DNA of 64,000 nt from Endocalyx cinctus (Eukaryota; Ascomycota; Sordariomycetes; Amphisphaeriales; Apiosporaceae), in assembly GCA_001600455.1 (NCBI GenBank), contig BCKC01000008.1:1585345-1649344 (forward strand), given 5' to 3'. Positions 23,808 through 35,216 of this stretch are shown piece after piece. The translations under genes and the position numbers were made by a program. Position 1 is the stretch's first letter; the number at the start of each line of letters is the position of its first letter. Under the pieces are notes generated by a model that ran no database searches, had not been told where the DNA came from, and saw only the letters and a program-made list of their open reading frames with translations.

Positions 23808-26800
23808 ATGAAGCAACGATTCTCTTCTTTGGATGTGAAGGTGAGAGCTATTATTCATACCGTCGCATCGTTTATAACATGTATCCTCGATTTATGTCTT
23901 GCTAATTCTATTCATGAATCGTAGGCCATTGCGCATGAATTATCTGCGAGTCTGGTGTCCCTTCGGGTCTCCAATATATATGATCTTTCCAGCAAAATCC
24001 TCCTTTTCAAATTCGCAAAACCAGAAGTAAAGAAACAGTTCCTGATAGATTCTGGTTTTCGATGTCACCTTACCGAGTTTATTCGAACCACCGCTGCCGC
24101 CCCCTCGATATTTGTCCAGAAGCTGCGAAAAGCACTCAAGACCCGGCGCGTAACCTCCATCTCCCAAATCGGAACAGACCGCATAATAGAGATTCAGTTT
24201 AGCGATGGCCAGTACCGATTATACCTCGAGTTCTTCGCCGGCGGCAACATCATTCTCACCGACAATGACTTGAATATTCTTACACTGATGCGTCATGTAT
24301 CTGAGGGAGAAGGTCAGGAGCCTCAACGTCCTGGTCTTACCTATTCTCTACAGAATAGGCAGAATTATGGGGGTATTCCAGACTTGACTACTGAGCGACT
24401 TCGAGGAGCTCTTCAAACTATCATTCGGAAGAACGCGGCCTTGGCTACTGCGGGCAAGAAAATCAAGAAAAAGCCTGGGGATGAGCTGAGAAAGGGTCTT
24501 GCTACTACCATTACAGAATTGCCTCCTATACTTTTAGATCACGCGATGAAAGTTACAGAATTTGATACAACAGTACGGCCGGCGACTGTGTTGGAAAACG
24601 ATGCACTCCTAAGTCATCTCTTACGGTCACTCGAAGAAGCTCGAAAGGTGGTACAGGAAGTCACCAGCTCGGATACCTGCAAGGGATATATACTAGCAAA
24701 GACTCGCCCTGGAGCTGAGAAAATAGAAACTGACACTCCTGAAACTGCCCAGCAGGAGGAAAAGAAATTATTATACGAAGATTTTCACCCATTTCTACCG
24801 CGGCAATTCGAAGAAGATCCTTCGTATACCGTTCTTACCTTTGATAACTTTAATCAAATGGTAGATGAATTTTTCTCTTCTATTGAAGGTCAAAAACTTG
24901 AGTCACGACTCACCGAGAAAGAGGCTGCTGCTAAGAGGAAGTTAGAGGCCGCTAAACAGGATCAGGCAAAGCGGATAGACGGTCTCAAAGTTACACAACA
25001 GGAGAACGTTCGCAAGGCCAACGCTATTGAAGCAAATATTGAAAGGGTGCGTGAAGCAATGGATGCTGTCAATGGATTAATTGCACAGGGTATGGATTGG
25101 GAGGATATAGGCAAACTTATCGAAAGAGAAAGGTTGCGAGGAAATCCTGTGGCTGCTACTATTTCTCTCCCATTAAAACTCCACGAGAATACTGTCACAC
25201 TGCTACTAGATGAAGAAGAAGAGGAGGAAGACGAAGATGAAGCGTACGAAACGGATTCATCTTCTGATACGGACAGCGGTTATGTCGGAAGCGCTTCGTC
25301 TAAATCAAAAGGGCGCGATAGACGATTGGTCGTTGATATAGACCTTGGCCTCTCCCCCTACAGTAACGCCCGAGAGTATTATATTGAGAAGAAGACGGCT
25401 GCTGCTAAAGAGGAGAAGACCGTTTTGCAGTCTGAGATCGCCCTGAAGAACGCCGAACAGAAAATAACCGCAGAGCTGAGGAAAGGATTGAAACAGGAGA
25501 AACCAGTGTTGCAGCCTATTCGACGGCAAATGTGGTTCGAAAAGTATATTTGGTTCATCTCAACCGATGGATACCTCGTTCTGGGAGGCAAGGATGCGCA
25601 GCAGAATGAATTGCTGTATAGGCGATATCTAAAAAAGGGCGATGTTTACGTTCACGCAGACCTCCACGGCGCCTCCTCGGTTATCATCAAGAACAACCCT
25701 AACACGCCGGACGCACCCATTCCTCCGTCGACTCTATCGCAAGCTGGCTCGATGGCTGTGTGTTCGTCTTCCGCCTGGGACTCGAAAGCATCTATGTCTG
25801 CATGGTGGGTCAAGGCGGACCAAGTATCGAAGTCGGCACCAAGTGGCGAATTTCTCCCTACCGGAAGCTTCATGGTGCGCGATAAGAAGAATTTCTTACC
25901 CGCTTCGCAACTCGTACTCGGCTTTGCCTTGATGTTCAAGGTCAGCGAGGAAAGTAAGGCGAAGCACGCTAAACACCGTCTTTACGATGGCCCCGTAAAA
26001 CCCCAATCATCGGTAGAACAGACATCTCCCGAAACCCTTCAAGAAGCAGAACCGGCAGAGTCTCCGGGCCAGAACAAAGCTAGGGACATCGACAGCGAGG
26101 GAGAGGGTAGTGATGATGATGTGGATGAAGATATGATGCCGAGGGCAAATCCCCTTCAATCAGCGAACCGTACTTCCGTTGCCGACACCGAAGAAAGAGA
26201 AATAACGAACGAGACTCTACAGACCGAGCAACTTCAGAACCTGGCGATATCAAAACCCAATGATTCAGCGAACCCTGTACCTGAAGTAGAACCGCTGCTG
26301 GACGATGAGGACTATGAGAAAGATGACACAAATGATGTTGGTTCAGTCTCTACATCAGCAGTTAAGGAGCAGTTAGACCGATCGTCTAGTCAATCGACTC
26401 CTCAGCCACAAAAGAAACCACAAGCGAAGCGCGGCCAGCGTGGAAAAGCCAAAAAGATCGCAGCCAAGTATAAAGACCAAGATGAAGAAGACCGTGCGGC
26501 CATTGAGGAACTCATCGGTGCCAAAGCGGGTAGGCAGAAAGCTGAAGCCGAAGCTAAGGCAAAAGCGGACCGCGAGGCAGCGCTGGTGACAGCCCGCGAA
26601 CGTCGGCGCGCTCAGCACGAGCGCCAGCAACGCGCAGTAGCGGAGCATGAGGAAGTGCGTAAAGTCATGCTTGAAGAAGGTCTCGAAACCCTCGACCCTG
26701 ACGAAGTCGCGAACCTCGGCTACCTCGACAGCCTCATCGGCACGCCCTTACCCGGGGACGAGATCTTGGAGGCTCTGGTGGTCTGCGCGCCGTACGGCGC

Positions 26801-27119
26801 CGTCGGACGTTGCAAGTACAAAGTCAAGCTTCAGCCCGGGACACAGAAGAAGGGAAAGGCAGTCAAGGAGATCCTCGAGATGTGGAAGTCAGCATCGAAT
26901 AAGAAAGGTGTGGTGGATGACAAGAGCGAGGATAAGGAACGCATGTGGCCGCGCGAAGTGGAACTCATCAAGGCAATTAAAGCCGAGGATGTCATCAATA
27001 CAGTACCCGTCAGAAGCTTGAAAGTCATGATCAGTGGCGGCTTGAGCGGTAGCGGTGGCGGGGGAGGTAATCAAAATAAAGGAAAAGGTGGAAATGCGAA
27101 AGGCGGGAAGAAGAAGTGA
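23808..27119 (+). CDS. rqc2: Rqc2/Tae2 (NEMF) ribosome quality control factor
   Basis: Two exons, 23808-23840 and 23925-27119, give 1075 residues. The first exon is only 11 codons (MKQRFSSLDVK), and the family start continues as AIAHELSASLVSLRVSN. NFACT-N occupies roughly residues 1-300, with YRLYLEFFAGGNIILTD. A Lys/Glu coiled coil follows (about 310-400), then an acidic patch (DEEEEEEDEDEA). NFACT-R (DUF814) follows, with KKGDVYVHADLHGASSVIIK. After a long acidic linker comes the DUF3441 (NFACT-C) block, LEALVVCAPYGAVGRCKYKV, and a Gly/Lys tail. Known role: it binds peptidyl-tRNA-obstructed 60S subunits, recruits the Ltn1 ubiquitin ligase and adds C-terminal Ala/Thr tails to stalled chains. 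Confidence 0.95.
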
Positions 27120-27529
27120 AGACACTAGGTTCGTGGATACGACTAGTATAGCATATGTTGCATATGTATGCTTAAATGAATTCAATAGCTTAAGGTTTCA
27201 ATTTTGAATCTTACTTCTGGTGGTGATTTCGGGTTGATAGTGAAAGATCGTCTTTTTACTCTCCCCTGGCCACTAGTTGCCCCTCGATGATAAACTATAC
27301 CAATAAGCCGCCGATATAATACACCTCTCACATCCTCATTTATGAAGAAAGTCTTCAATGGAAGATAATAGGGGGCCAATATCGTTATGGAGACCTACAC
27401 CAAATTGTGCACCATTATCTTCCTTTGTTCCATTGGTGATAAGATATGGGATATAATACTTAAAAAAGTTTGACTAGGACTAATCCCTCTGAGTTAGATT
27501 AGCTATGTGGGAAGCGAGCGGCTGGAAAA
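27120..27529. other. convergent 3' spacer, rqc2 to P450
   Basis: A short intergenic segment between two converging genes. No gene or clear repeat is seen. Confidence 0.65.
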
Positions 27530-29374
27530 TTAAAATTCGAACCCTTTTTTCACCAAAGCCCTTATACCTTTGGATCCCCTCGAGGGTCGAGGCACGAAAC
27601 GGTCCATAGCCGCCTCTACGTCAGCTCGGCCGGTCTCGTAGTTACGAATCTCGAACCGTCGGAACAGACTCGCGATCCCTACGAAGAGCTCGGCGTAGGC
27701 GAGTTGCATGCCCAGACAGGAACGCGCGCCACGCGAGAACGCGACCATGTACTGATACAGCGGGCGACCGTCCGGACCCCGGGGATTCCCGAGCCATCGC
27801 TCCGGCCGGTATTCGAAACTTTCGGGGAAGACGTCCTCGTCGTGCGACACGTCGTAAATGCTCATGCTAACTATGGCACCCTTAGGGATCACGTAACCCC
27901 TGTAGGGGATATCGTGATCGTGGATGCGAGGGATTCGCTGCGTGATCCCGTACGTGAGTCGAAAAGCTTTTTGTTTGGTGCGACAGGGGGTGGAGGAGGG
28001 CAGGATGTTAGCGATTTACTTATCCGGTCAATTTCTTTTAAAAAATAGGAAGGACTACTGGAACGAACATTCTTCTATGCATGCGACGAGATACGGAAGC
28101 TTCTGTAGCACTTCCCACGAAGGAATCTTGTCCGGATCCGGGATCTCTTCTGCGAGCTCGCGGCGCAGTCGCTCGTACACGTCGGAATTTTCGGCGATGT
28201 GGTAGACCGAGAGAGCTAACGCGCGCGTCGTCGTCTCGATACCGGCACCTATGATACTCTCGGCCTCGTGCTGGAGACGGACTTCGGTGATTTCGGACGG
28301 CGGCAAATCGGACTGGATGACGGACATGAAGATGGTATCTGGCTGATCCTTCTTCTCAGACGTATCTGCGAGGGACTCCCGGACTTGTTTGAGCATTTCC
28401 TATCACATTGTTTAAGTATCCTCGTTATTTCTTTGAGTGCGTTCTAATTCATTATCACAAAAAAAAAAAAAGCCTACATTTTTGAATTCAATAACATTTC
28501 CCATGCCCGGGTTTATCCAGGTCACCAATGCTTCCGGCACCAAACTCATGCAGGTAACTATTAACGGGAACTGGGTAAACCAATGGACGGGCTCAACCAA
28601 ATCCCCGAAGCTCCGGACCAGGTCTGCTCTGAAGTTCGGTTTGCGGATGAAGTCGTAGCTCCTGTCGAAGCAATACTCAATGATGTTGTCCGCGGCCCAA
28701 CACCTCCACATCTCGTCGACGATGAGCACGCGGTCCTCTCGATCCTGGAATTCGTCTCTCAACCGCCGGCAGACCTCATCCATACGCTTTTGTATTAGAG
28801 GCACGCGACGTGATATCTTGCGCTTGGCGAAAAAGGGGTTCATCGCACTCCGACGGAAACGGTGCAGCGCGTGATCCGAGGTCGAGAACGCAGACTCCGG
28901 GTTGTGAAACCGACGTTCGTGATCTTTCCGCTTCGCGGCCGTTCTGACCTGAGAGTACAGGGTGTCAAAGAAGGATGCATCGGCGATGTGTAATTCGTAC
29001 GGATTAATGCGAATGATCGGACCTAAAAATAGATACAATTAAGGCTTCCCTCTTTTTCTCGGATCAGATGTTTTATGACCCCGCATTCAAAGCAAGTACC
29101 AAAGCTATTGCGCCTTACCGTATGCATCGTGCCATTCGCGATACTTGAACATAAATTGACCCCCTTCACCGGAAAATAACTCGTAGTAGGTCTCGGTCCA
29201 CCCGGTCAGAGCTGCTAGCTTAGGTCCGGGGAACGAGGCCAGCGGGCTTAGGTATAAGCGGTAGATGCCTAAGCCAAGAGTATAAAGGACTGCCGTACCG
29301 ACACTAATCAGAACAAGCGACTTGGAGTCGAACGCCCATTCTAACGGGTCACGAATCGCAGACCAGAGCGCCAT
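27530..29374 (-). CDS. cytochrome P450 monooxygenase
   Basis: Four exons on the minus strand, 29119-29374, 28478-29022, 28069-28399 and 27530-27966, give 522 residues, the normal size. It has an N-terminal membrane anchor (SLVLISVGTAVLYTLGLGIY), a proline-rich hinge (SFPGPKLAALTGW), the I-helix oxygen-binding motif AGIETTT (about 319-325), ExxR (E377-S-F-R380, formed across the third intron), FEYRPERW, and the heme-binding loop FSRGARSCLG with Cys461. It is probably an ER-bound oxygenase of secondary metabolism. It lies about 2.2 kb from the UstYa oxidase gene in the same orientation, so it may belong to the RiPP-like locus, but the empty spacer makes this uncertain. The third donor is a weak GTTCGT, chosen because it alone restores ExxR and frame. 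Confidence 0.92.
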
Positions 29375-31575
29375 ATAGTTAACTTTTCGAACTTATCTCG
29401 TAGTGGAAGCTAAAAAGAAAGAAAGAGAGAAAGAAAGAAAAGAATAGAGTAGAGCATGTAATGCTACTATTTCAAATTTCCACTGAAATTTGCATGATTA
29501 GGCCGCATACAAATATCTTGCGAAACCAGTATCACGTCTGCCCAATTTATAAGAGACAGTTGCCGACCATTGGTGTCAGATTACATACTCCTCGTCGATG
29601 CACTATAAGGACCTATACTACTATAGAACACATCCATAGATGTTGTGTCACCAGCCCATTTTGGATAGTATCGACGCCACGATCGCTATTCTGTCAGATC
29701 TCTGTGTTGGAGGGATAAAAGATCGGCAGTTTATTGGGCCACATTGTCTCAATGATGAAGATTGAGGCAATTTTCTAAGAGACAAGTGAAAGACTCTATC
29801 AAGCTTGATTATCCGATTTTACGCTGAATAATTTTATATCGTCATTCTTGTCTTGTGAGATTTTATAGAGGTGTCAAGATATTCTATAATAATTATCATA
29901 GTATAGTTTCTTATTCCTCTAGCTATATACAGGCGCCTAGCCTTTTATGAGTTTTGGAGAACATAGAGAGCCGGTCACCCTAGAAAAGGTAAGCTTAGAA
30001 CAAAATCAGTTAAAGGTAAGACGAGATAGCGCAGACAGATATGACATATACTTTGTAAAACCAATTTTCCCCACGCTGAATCTTTGGTCGTGAACCCGAC
30101 GTCTTATTTCTCTCAACAGCCACGGCCAACGCAGAATACTAACATGGCATCTTAGTCCTTCGAGCGCTACTAGCAGACCTAAATGTTATATTAATCCTTC
30201 TTTACATGGTATATCATAAACACAAGAATGCATATTATTCTTTTATTATTACGACCTGAATTCGTTATAGGATCTATTCAGCCCCTTTTCTAATCATTCG
30301 TGTACTGACAAAATTCCTAAATTGCCCATCGCGGAACTTCTCTAGCACCTAGAAGACGGTATCTCTGTACGGATCTCCGTCATCCTAGTAAGTGCCGCGA
30401 CAAGACCTTCGGACTAAGCTGACTTCATGGCTACTGTGCTGTGAACGTTCTTTCTAGATCCAACACCACTCCATCATCGGAACACTAAACTATCCTATCT
30501 TGAACTTTTCTAATTTATCTCATCCGCTTAAGGCGTCTGACCGATTACAAAAAATCCTGAGTCGTCTGCCCAATGGGTTTATTCCTCATTAATTCTCGAA
30601 AAAGAAAATCGGAGTGAGGTCCTCTCACTAATACGCACCAACGTCCCGAAAAGTATCTTCATAGATAAACAGTCAACTCAAGTGAAGAGGGCGTATGTAA
30701 ATGTACTGGACGGGAGCTCTGGCTTGGCCGTCGGAGTATTCGGCGTCGGGGCGGCTACTCTGAAAGCGAGATGCTGGCCCTGTGTAAATTGAAAACACAA
30801 GCTCGCTGCATGCACTCTCCGAGGACATTGTCTAAGACGTGGTATTATCGTTATACTGGGTAAGACCGAGGACCATGCGAGGGGCTGTTGAGTCTTGCAC
30901 TAGCTAGATACCTTGTCATGTCAGCATTCTTCCCTAACGGTCGATTTTGGTCGCGGAATTACTAGTGCGGCCACTCTCCGAACCAGCTATGTCATTGAGT
31001 TATCGGCGCCCTGGGAACTCGATGTTTAATAGACCTTAGTTGTGGTCAAAGATAACCTGAATGCGGGGTTACTGAACTTTTCGCTATCTGCGAATTCGGA
31101 ATCCTCTTCCGAGAGAACCCAGGTCGACTTTGAGGTCTTGCTAATGGGCGTCTTTTTATCGTAAAATCCTTGTATTACTTGAAGCACTGAGGAATGTGCT
31201 AGGTTACTGTAGAGTGTAAGCCTACCAGGTACTTCGTCTCTTTCCGGTTCAATTCAATCCCGAAAAGGATCAGGTAGCAGGGGCAGAGCTCCGCTTTATG
31301 CCTCAAAGGGGATGTATTAAATCATCCAATTATATGAGAACCGCCTTTCTGGCACTGTAACGTAAGGTGTGTGCATGCATGATACAACAGTTATTCAGGG
31401 GTTTATTCTAGTATATGACCAGGGGCCCTTGATTGGTATATATAAATACGTACTCGTATTCAGGCAACCCAAGTCATGATATGATCTGATAGTGATTTCC
31501 CCCACGTTAAACAGAGTCGAGAATCCTACGCAACATCTCCATCCCATCCTACGTACAGAATCAATACTATACTAC
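29375..31575. other. intergenic between P450 and UstYa genes, no gene seen
   Basis: 2.2 kb with very few open frames. The P450 promoter should lie at the left end, with a GAAA-rich stretch at 29412-29440. No relic with recognisable motifs was found. Confidence 0.5.
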
Positions 31576-32684
31576 TTACGGCCATTTGTTCCTATCTAGA
31601 GGTGTCGCGTGCTTGACATAGCCAATCCTATTGTCAAGCACCGTGTCTCTACCATCAGGCACGACCTCTCCGTATTTAGGGTGTACGAGAAGCCCCGGTG
31701 TGAACGGGTCGACCTTAATCTTCTCCATACCTTCCATTAGGAGCTCCCAGTTCACGCACTCATGTGCGATGGTTCGGTTGCCGCCGGGCAGGATGCTTTC
31801 TTCGAACCAGTATGCAGTAAGGGGAGTTTCGTCCGCCTTGCACATGACGGCTTCGACGAGCATTTGCAGGCAGTGCACTATAGCGTGGCGTATCAGGTAA
31901 GTTAAGAAAAAGTCCGTCGAGGCTTTTCGCTCGAAAGAAGAGAGGGGGGCTTACAGCTGTGCTCTAATTGCAATTCTTCTTCATCTTCCGTCATGTCTGG
32001 CCAATAAACCTCCGGAAAATAGGATTGGTGAAGGCGTTTCTTTTGAAAAACTACCAGTTAGATGCAAGATGACGAAAGAAAAAAAAAGATTGAAAGATGA
32101 TGAAAAAGGATAGCTACCAAACAGTGTAACTGGTGTATGAAAGCGTAGTTGGCGATGTAATTTCCGTTGGGCAACCGGATACCTTGTTTCGTCCGATCAA
32201 GGTTCTCCATGTACTCAGCTGGGACTTGGGCATAGAAATACTGCATGACATTGTGCCAGGCAGCGTCAACTTCCGGACCAGGCCGTCCCATGAGCTTATA
32301 ATCTTTAGAAGTCTCCGTGTTGTCGAAATAGGTTGGCTCGTACTTTATGTAAGGTCTAAGAGGAGCTGGAAGAGATTATTGTTAGTAATCTAGCTAGGCG
32401 AGATAGGCAGATCTAAACATACAGTCGATCACGTTTGCACCGTGGACCCTTTCCTTCTTCCACCATATCCAAGGCACCGTGACCAGAAGAGCTGAATATG
32501 CTAGGAATGCCAAAGTGCCCCCGATAGCTAGGATAACTTTTCTTCGATGGGCGGTTTTGTTTCTTAAACCAACTGAATGAGAGTTCTCATACAAGAGCTC
32601 ATCGGATTCTCTAGCTGATTGAGAAGATTGGTCATCGGAAATGGGCGAATACGCCGGTGAATTACTCTCCTTGAGGAAACCCAT
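31576..32684 (-). CDS. UstYa-family (DUF3328) oxidase, RiPP cyclisation enzyme candidate
   Basis: Four exons on the minus strand, 32423-32684, 32118-32365, 31955-32039 and 31576-31877, give 298 residues. One transmembrane segment (about 50-73, VILAIGGTLAFLAYSALLVT) follows a short cytosolic tail. Both HxxHC motifs that define the family are present: HQLHC at 165-169 and HSLHC at 197-201. The second is created only by splicing exon 3 to exon 4, which strongly supports the model. Between them lies QSYFPEVYWPDMTEDEEELQ, and after them HECVNWELL, both typical. Known role: UstYa proteins install oxidative ether or C-C crosslinks in ribosomal peptides such as ustiloxin and asperipin; some act in other pathways. 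The gene is divergent from the repeat-peptide precursor, 629 bp away. Confidence 0.93.
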
Positions 32685-33108
32685 GATATGAAAGTGCGTG
32701 GCTGTAGACTATACCTTGGGAAACCAATAAGTGGAAGAAAGAATTAAAAGTGAACAGTGAAACTGGTACCCTTAGATAGAGAAGGTAATGGGATTAAGTT
32801 AATTATCTAAGGTGATATTTCATCCGGTGCATAATCTTCCGACCGAAAAAGCTGACTGATAGGATCCCTCGGGATAATCCTTCGCAGGTTATTACCGGAG
32901 CCTGATCCAACGATAAGCTGATGTTGAAGAATCCTGATTTTTGACCTTCCCGAAATATCATGTTTCGATAATCTAAGTGGCTAGCTACTTATTGAAGGAT
33001 CAAACATGCCTGTGGGATTGGATATACTATACATCATTGCGGGGATATCGTATATTGTTAGCCAGGATTCATCCCACTCAGCCTCTGTGTTATCGGTTGT
33101 GATACCCG

Positions 33109-33124
33109 CCCCGATGCTCCGGGG
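33109..33124. promoter_or_regulatory. CCCCG-N6-CGGGG inverted repeat, possible Zn2Cys6 site
   Basis: A perfect 5-bp inverted repeat with spacer ATGCTC, about 190 bp upstream of the precursor ATG. Fungal Zn2Cys6 regulators bind paired CGG half-sites, and this arrangement (CCG-N6-CGG) is compatible with that. No regulator gene is visible nearby. Confidence 0.4.
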
Positions 33125-33162
33125 TAGAAGATAATAACTCAGAATTTCCGTCTGGTTTAAGG

Positions 33163-33170
33163 TATAAAAA
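33163..33170 (+). promoter_or_regulatory. TATA box of the repeat-peptide precursor gene
   Basis: TATAAAAA, 144 nt upstream of the precursor start codon and followed by a pyrimidine-rich leader. Confidence 0.55.
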
Positions 33171-33313
33171 GCCGATATCCACCTCACCCTCAAAGTAGCT
33201 TGATGCTAAAGATTATACTCCCCTCCACCCTTACAGCTCGCACTGCGTTTATTCCTCTGGTTTCTTAAATATCACTTTTACCTTTGTGCATCGCATTTTT
33301 GACCATCATCAAA

Positions 33314-33614
33314 ATGCAGTTCCGTCAACTCTCCTTAGTGGTCCCCTTCTTATTTGCTTTGGGCCAGACCCTCCCAGTGGCGGAGAACAGTAAGATGCCG
33401 TTCATTTGAATAATCGTGTGGTGATTAGTGAGAAAAGCTAAGCTGACCTCTCGAGTAACGCGTAGATGAAGTCGCCCCTCGAGACAAGGACAACGATGAG
33501 ATTTGGCTCTGGAAGAAGGGACAGGGCAATGACGTAGCTCCCCGCGACAAGGACAATGACGAAATTTGGCTCTGGAAGAAGGCCAAGGATAACGATGAGA
33601 TCTGGCTTTGGTAG
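33314..33614 (+). CDS. secreted multicopy peptide precursor (dikaritin/KEP-type RiPP candidate)
   Basis: Two exons, 33314-33389 and 33466-33614, give 74 residues. A 76-nt intron (GTAAGA...CGTAG, with GCTGAC as likely branch site) is needed, because without it the frame stops after 31 codons. Residues 1-20 are a signal peptide (MQFRQLSLVVPFLFALGQTL). A short pro-segment is followed by three copies of KDNDEIWLW: residues 33-41, 54-62 and 66-74. Copies one and two are preceded by VAPRD and followed by KK; the third ends exactly at the stop codon. Dibasic KK fits Kex2-type processing in the secretory pathway. Known logic: ustiloxin, phomopsin and asperipin precursors have a signal peptide, repeated cores and Kex2 sites, and are crosslinked by UstYa proteins; a UstYa gene is the divergent neighbour. 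Core boundaries and modification are inferred. Confidence 0.9.
33471..33611 (+). repeat. tandem core-peptide repeats of the precursor
   Basis: Two 48-nt units (33471-33518, 33534-33581) each encode VAPRDKDNDEIWLWKK, joined by a five-codon GQGND linker. A partial third unit (33585-33611) encodes KDNDEIWLW. Units one and two differ at seven codons, every change being synonymous; the third unit also differs from the first only at silent positions over its nine codons. Confidence 0.92.
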
Positions 33615-35216
33615 ACGTGTTCTGATACCTGTATCTGAATAGACGGGTCTTAACAGATAAAAATTGAGAATGGAGTGATGGACCTGTCGTTTCACAGGCG
33701 GTTAGAATCAACATGAGAGAGTTATTCCCGGTCGGATAGGGTTTTGTCAGATAGGGTACCCAACATGGTTTAACCCCGCCTTGTCACACGTCAAGTATTT
33801 GAGTATTTTAATTAATGTTATTATTGTGATACGATTCTGTGATCCCCCCTCGCTCCAAGCCCCCAAACGGATGGATTCTGGAAATCCCTAAATGACGGGA
33901 AGATCACCTACCCGGTAGCTGTATCGTTTCGTCTAGACAAGCTCAGCCAAGAAGAGACCAAGACATTCCAACTAAGCTTAACTTCTTAGCTGGCGGGGTA
34001 GATCAGATAGGTGGCGCATTTTGTTGAAGTCACAATGCGGATGCTTCGCCAAGGTTTGCTTACAGTAGCTAGGGGTAAGTCATACCACGCCAGCCTGCAT
34101 GCGTCTTAATATAAGGAAGCAAGGATGTCACAGTCATAACGTTAAGCAACTACAGAAAGCTGCGAAAATTTTCATATCCCGTACTATCAATGAGGAAATC
34201 ACATACATCTCTCGTCTTCTGCCATGTCAGAGTCAGGAAGCCTAGATAGCCTTCTGCCCTAAGTGAGCCACTCCCATCCTTGCCGATCTGGGATGTATGA
34301 CGTAAAGCAGCAATCTGACTCCTCCGATGTATGAGTAGACTTTGACTTGAGTGCAGCCCGCAGTTTGTTGAAAATGACGGGCTTTGTGTATACTTAGTAT
34401 GAGGTTAATCTCATGACCGCAGCAGTTATCTCAAAGGCAGCCCCGGTGACGTTGCTAACATTGTCAAACACGCGCTTGACATTCTTTTCAGAGGTCGGTA
34501 GAGACGAATTTATTATGACCTAAATCATGAAATACTTTCCCGCTACTTCATTTTCAGCCCCAGGATCTGAAAAAGCCTGAAAGGTACCCTATTTTCCAAA
34601 ATGTGTTAGTTTGGTAGATCTTTGGATGACGAGGAGCCTCCAGCAGCCCCAGCAGCCCCAACACCTCGTTCAACAGCTGCCCTTCACTATATGCATGTTG
34701 CTTCGCGCTTCGCGCTTGGCGCATCAAGTTCTGTTGGTAATGCAGTGTACCACGAAACATCTAGTGTGGGAGGACAAGAATGCTTTGCACACAACTCTGT
34801 GAATCAACTTAGGCCTTTCACCAGCTTATACCTAAATTTTCAGGCCATTGTATCCAGTTCGAACAAAATTCTTCAATTTGTTTTCCGACTATACACCATG
34901 AAAACGGAATATGTCTATTTTTGTTTGTGGATATCGACTCAGTTATTTCAGAGGCTGTTAGCTGTCTAAGCTGAGTTTTTATCATGTTATTTGAAGGTAG
35001 GCCGAGGGTGAGTGGCCTTGAGTTTCAAGTCTAATAAAAACACAATTTGTACATAGAGACGGAATGGAGATTTCATTATTTTATTTGAATCCACCGAGAG
35101 GTACACAGATATTCTATAGAACAACGCAATTAGACCGAAGCCAATGCTATCTTCCATCGAGAACGACGTTTAGAATAATCACAGCATATTCAGGCAGCAT
35201 ATATCTCAGTAATTAA
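33615..35216. other. intergenic, no gene seen
   Basis: Lies between the precursor and the chitinase 3' end. A Pro/Ala-coding stretch with a CAGCAGCCC repeat at about 34636-34665 gives short frames on both strands without family motifs. Confidence 0.5.

Larger units (their letters stand above)
32685..33313. promoter_or_regulatory. shared divergent promoter, UstYa gene and repeat-peptide precursor
   Basis: A 629-bp spacer between the start codons of two oppositely oriented genes, so both are probably controlled from here. It contains a TATA box and a GC-rich inverted repeat on the precursor side, listed separately. Confidence 0.7.

Noticed and set aside
32981..33193. 70-codon minus-strand frame in the UstYa/precursor spacer
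   Set aside because: It overlaps the precursor TATA box and promoter palindrome and shows no family features.
33325..33714. Long minus-strand frames opposite the peptide precursor
   Set aside because: Their repetitive look mirrors the core repeats of the plus-strand gene; the synonymous-only pattern of differences exists only in the plus frame.
34554..34969. Overlapping frames on both strands around a CAGCAGCCC repeat
   Set aside because: The simple repeat keeps several frames open; no domain or signal was seen.
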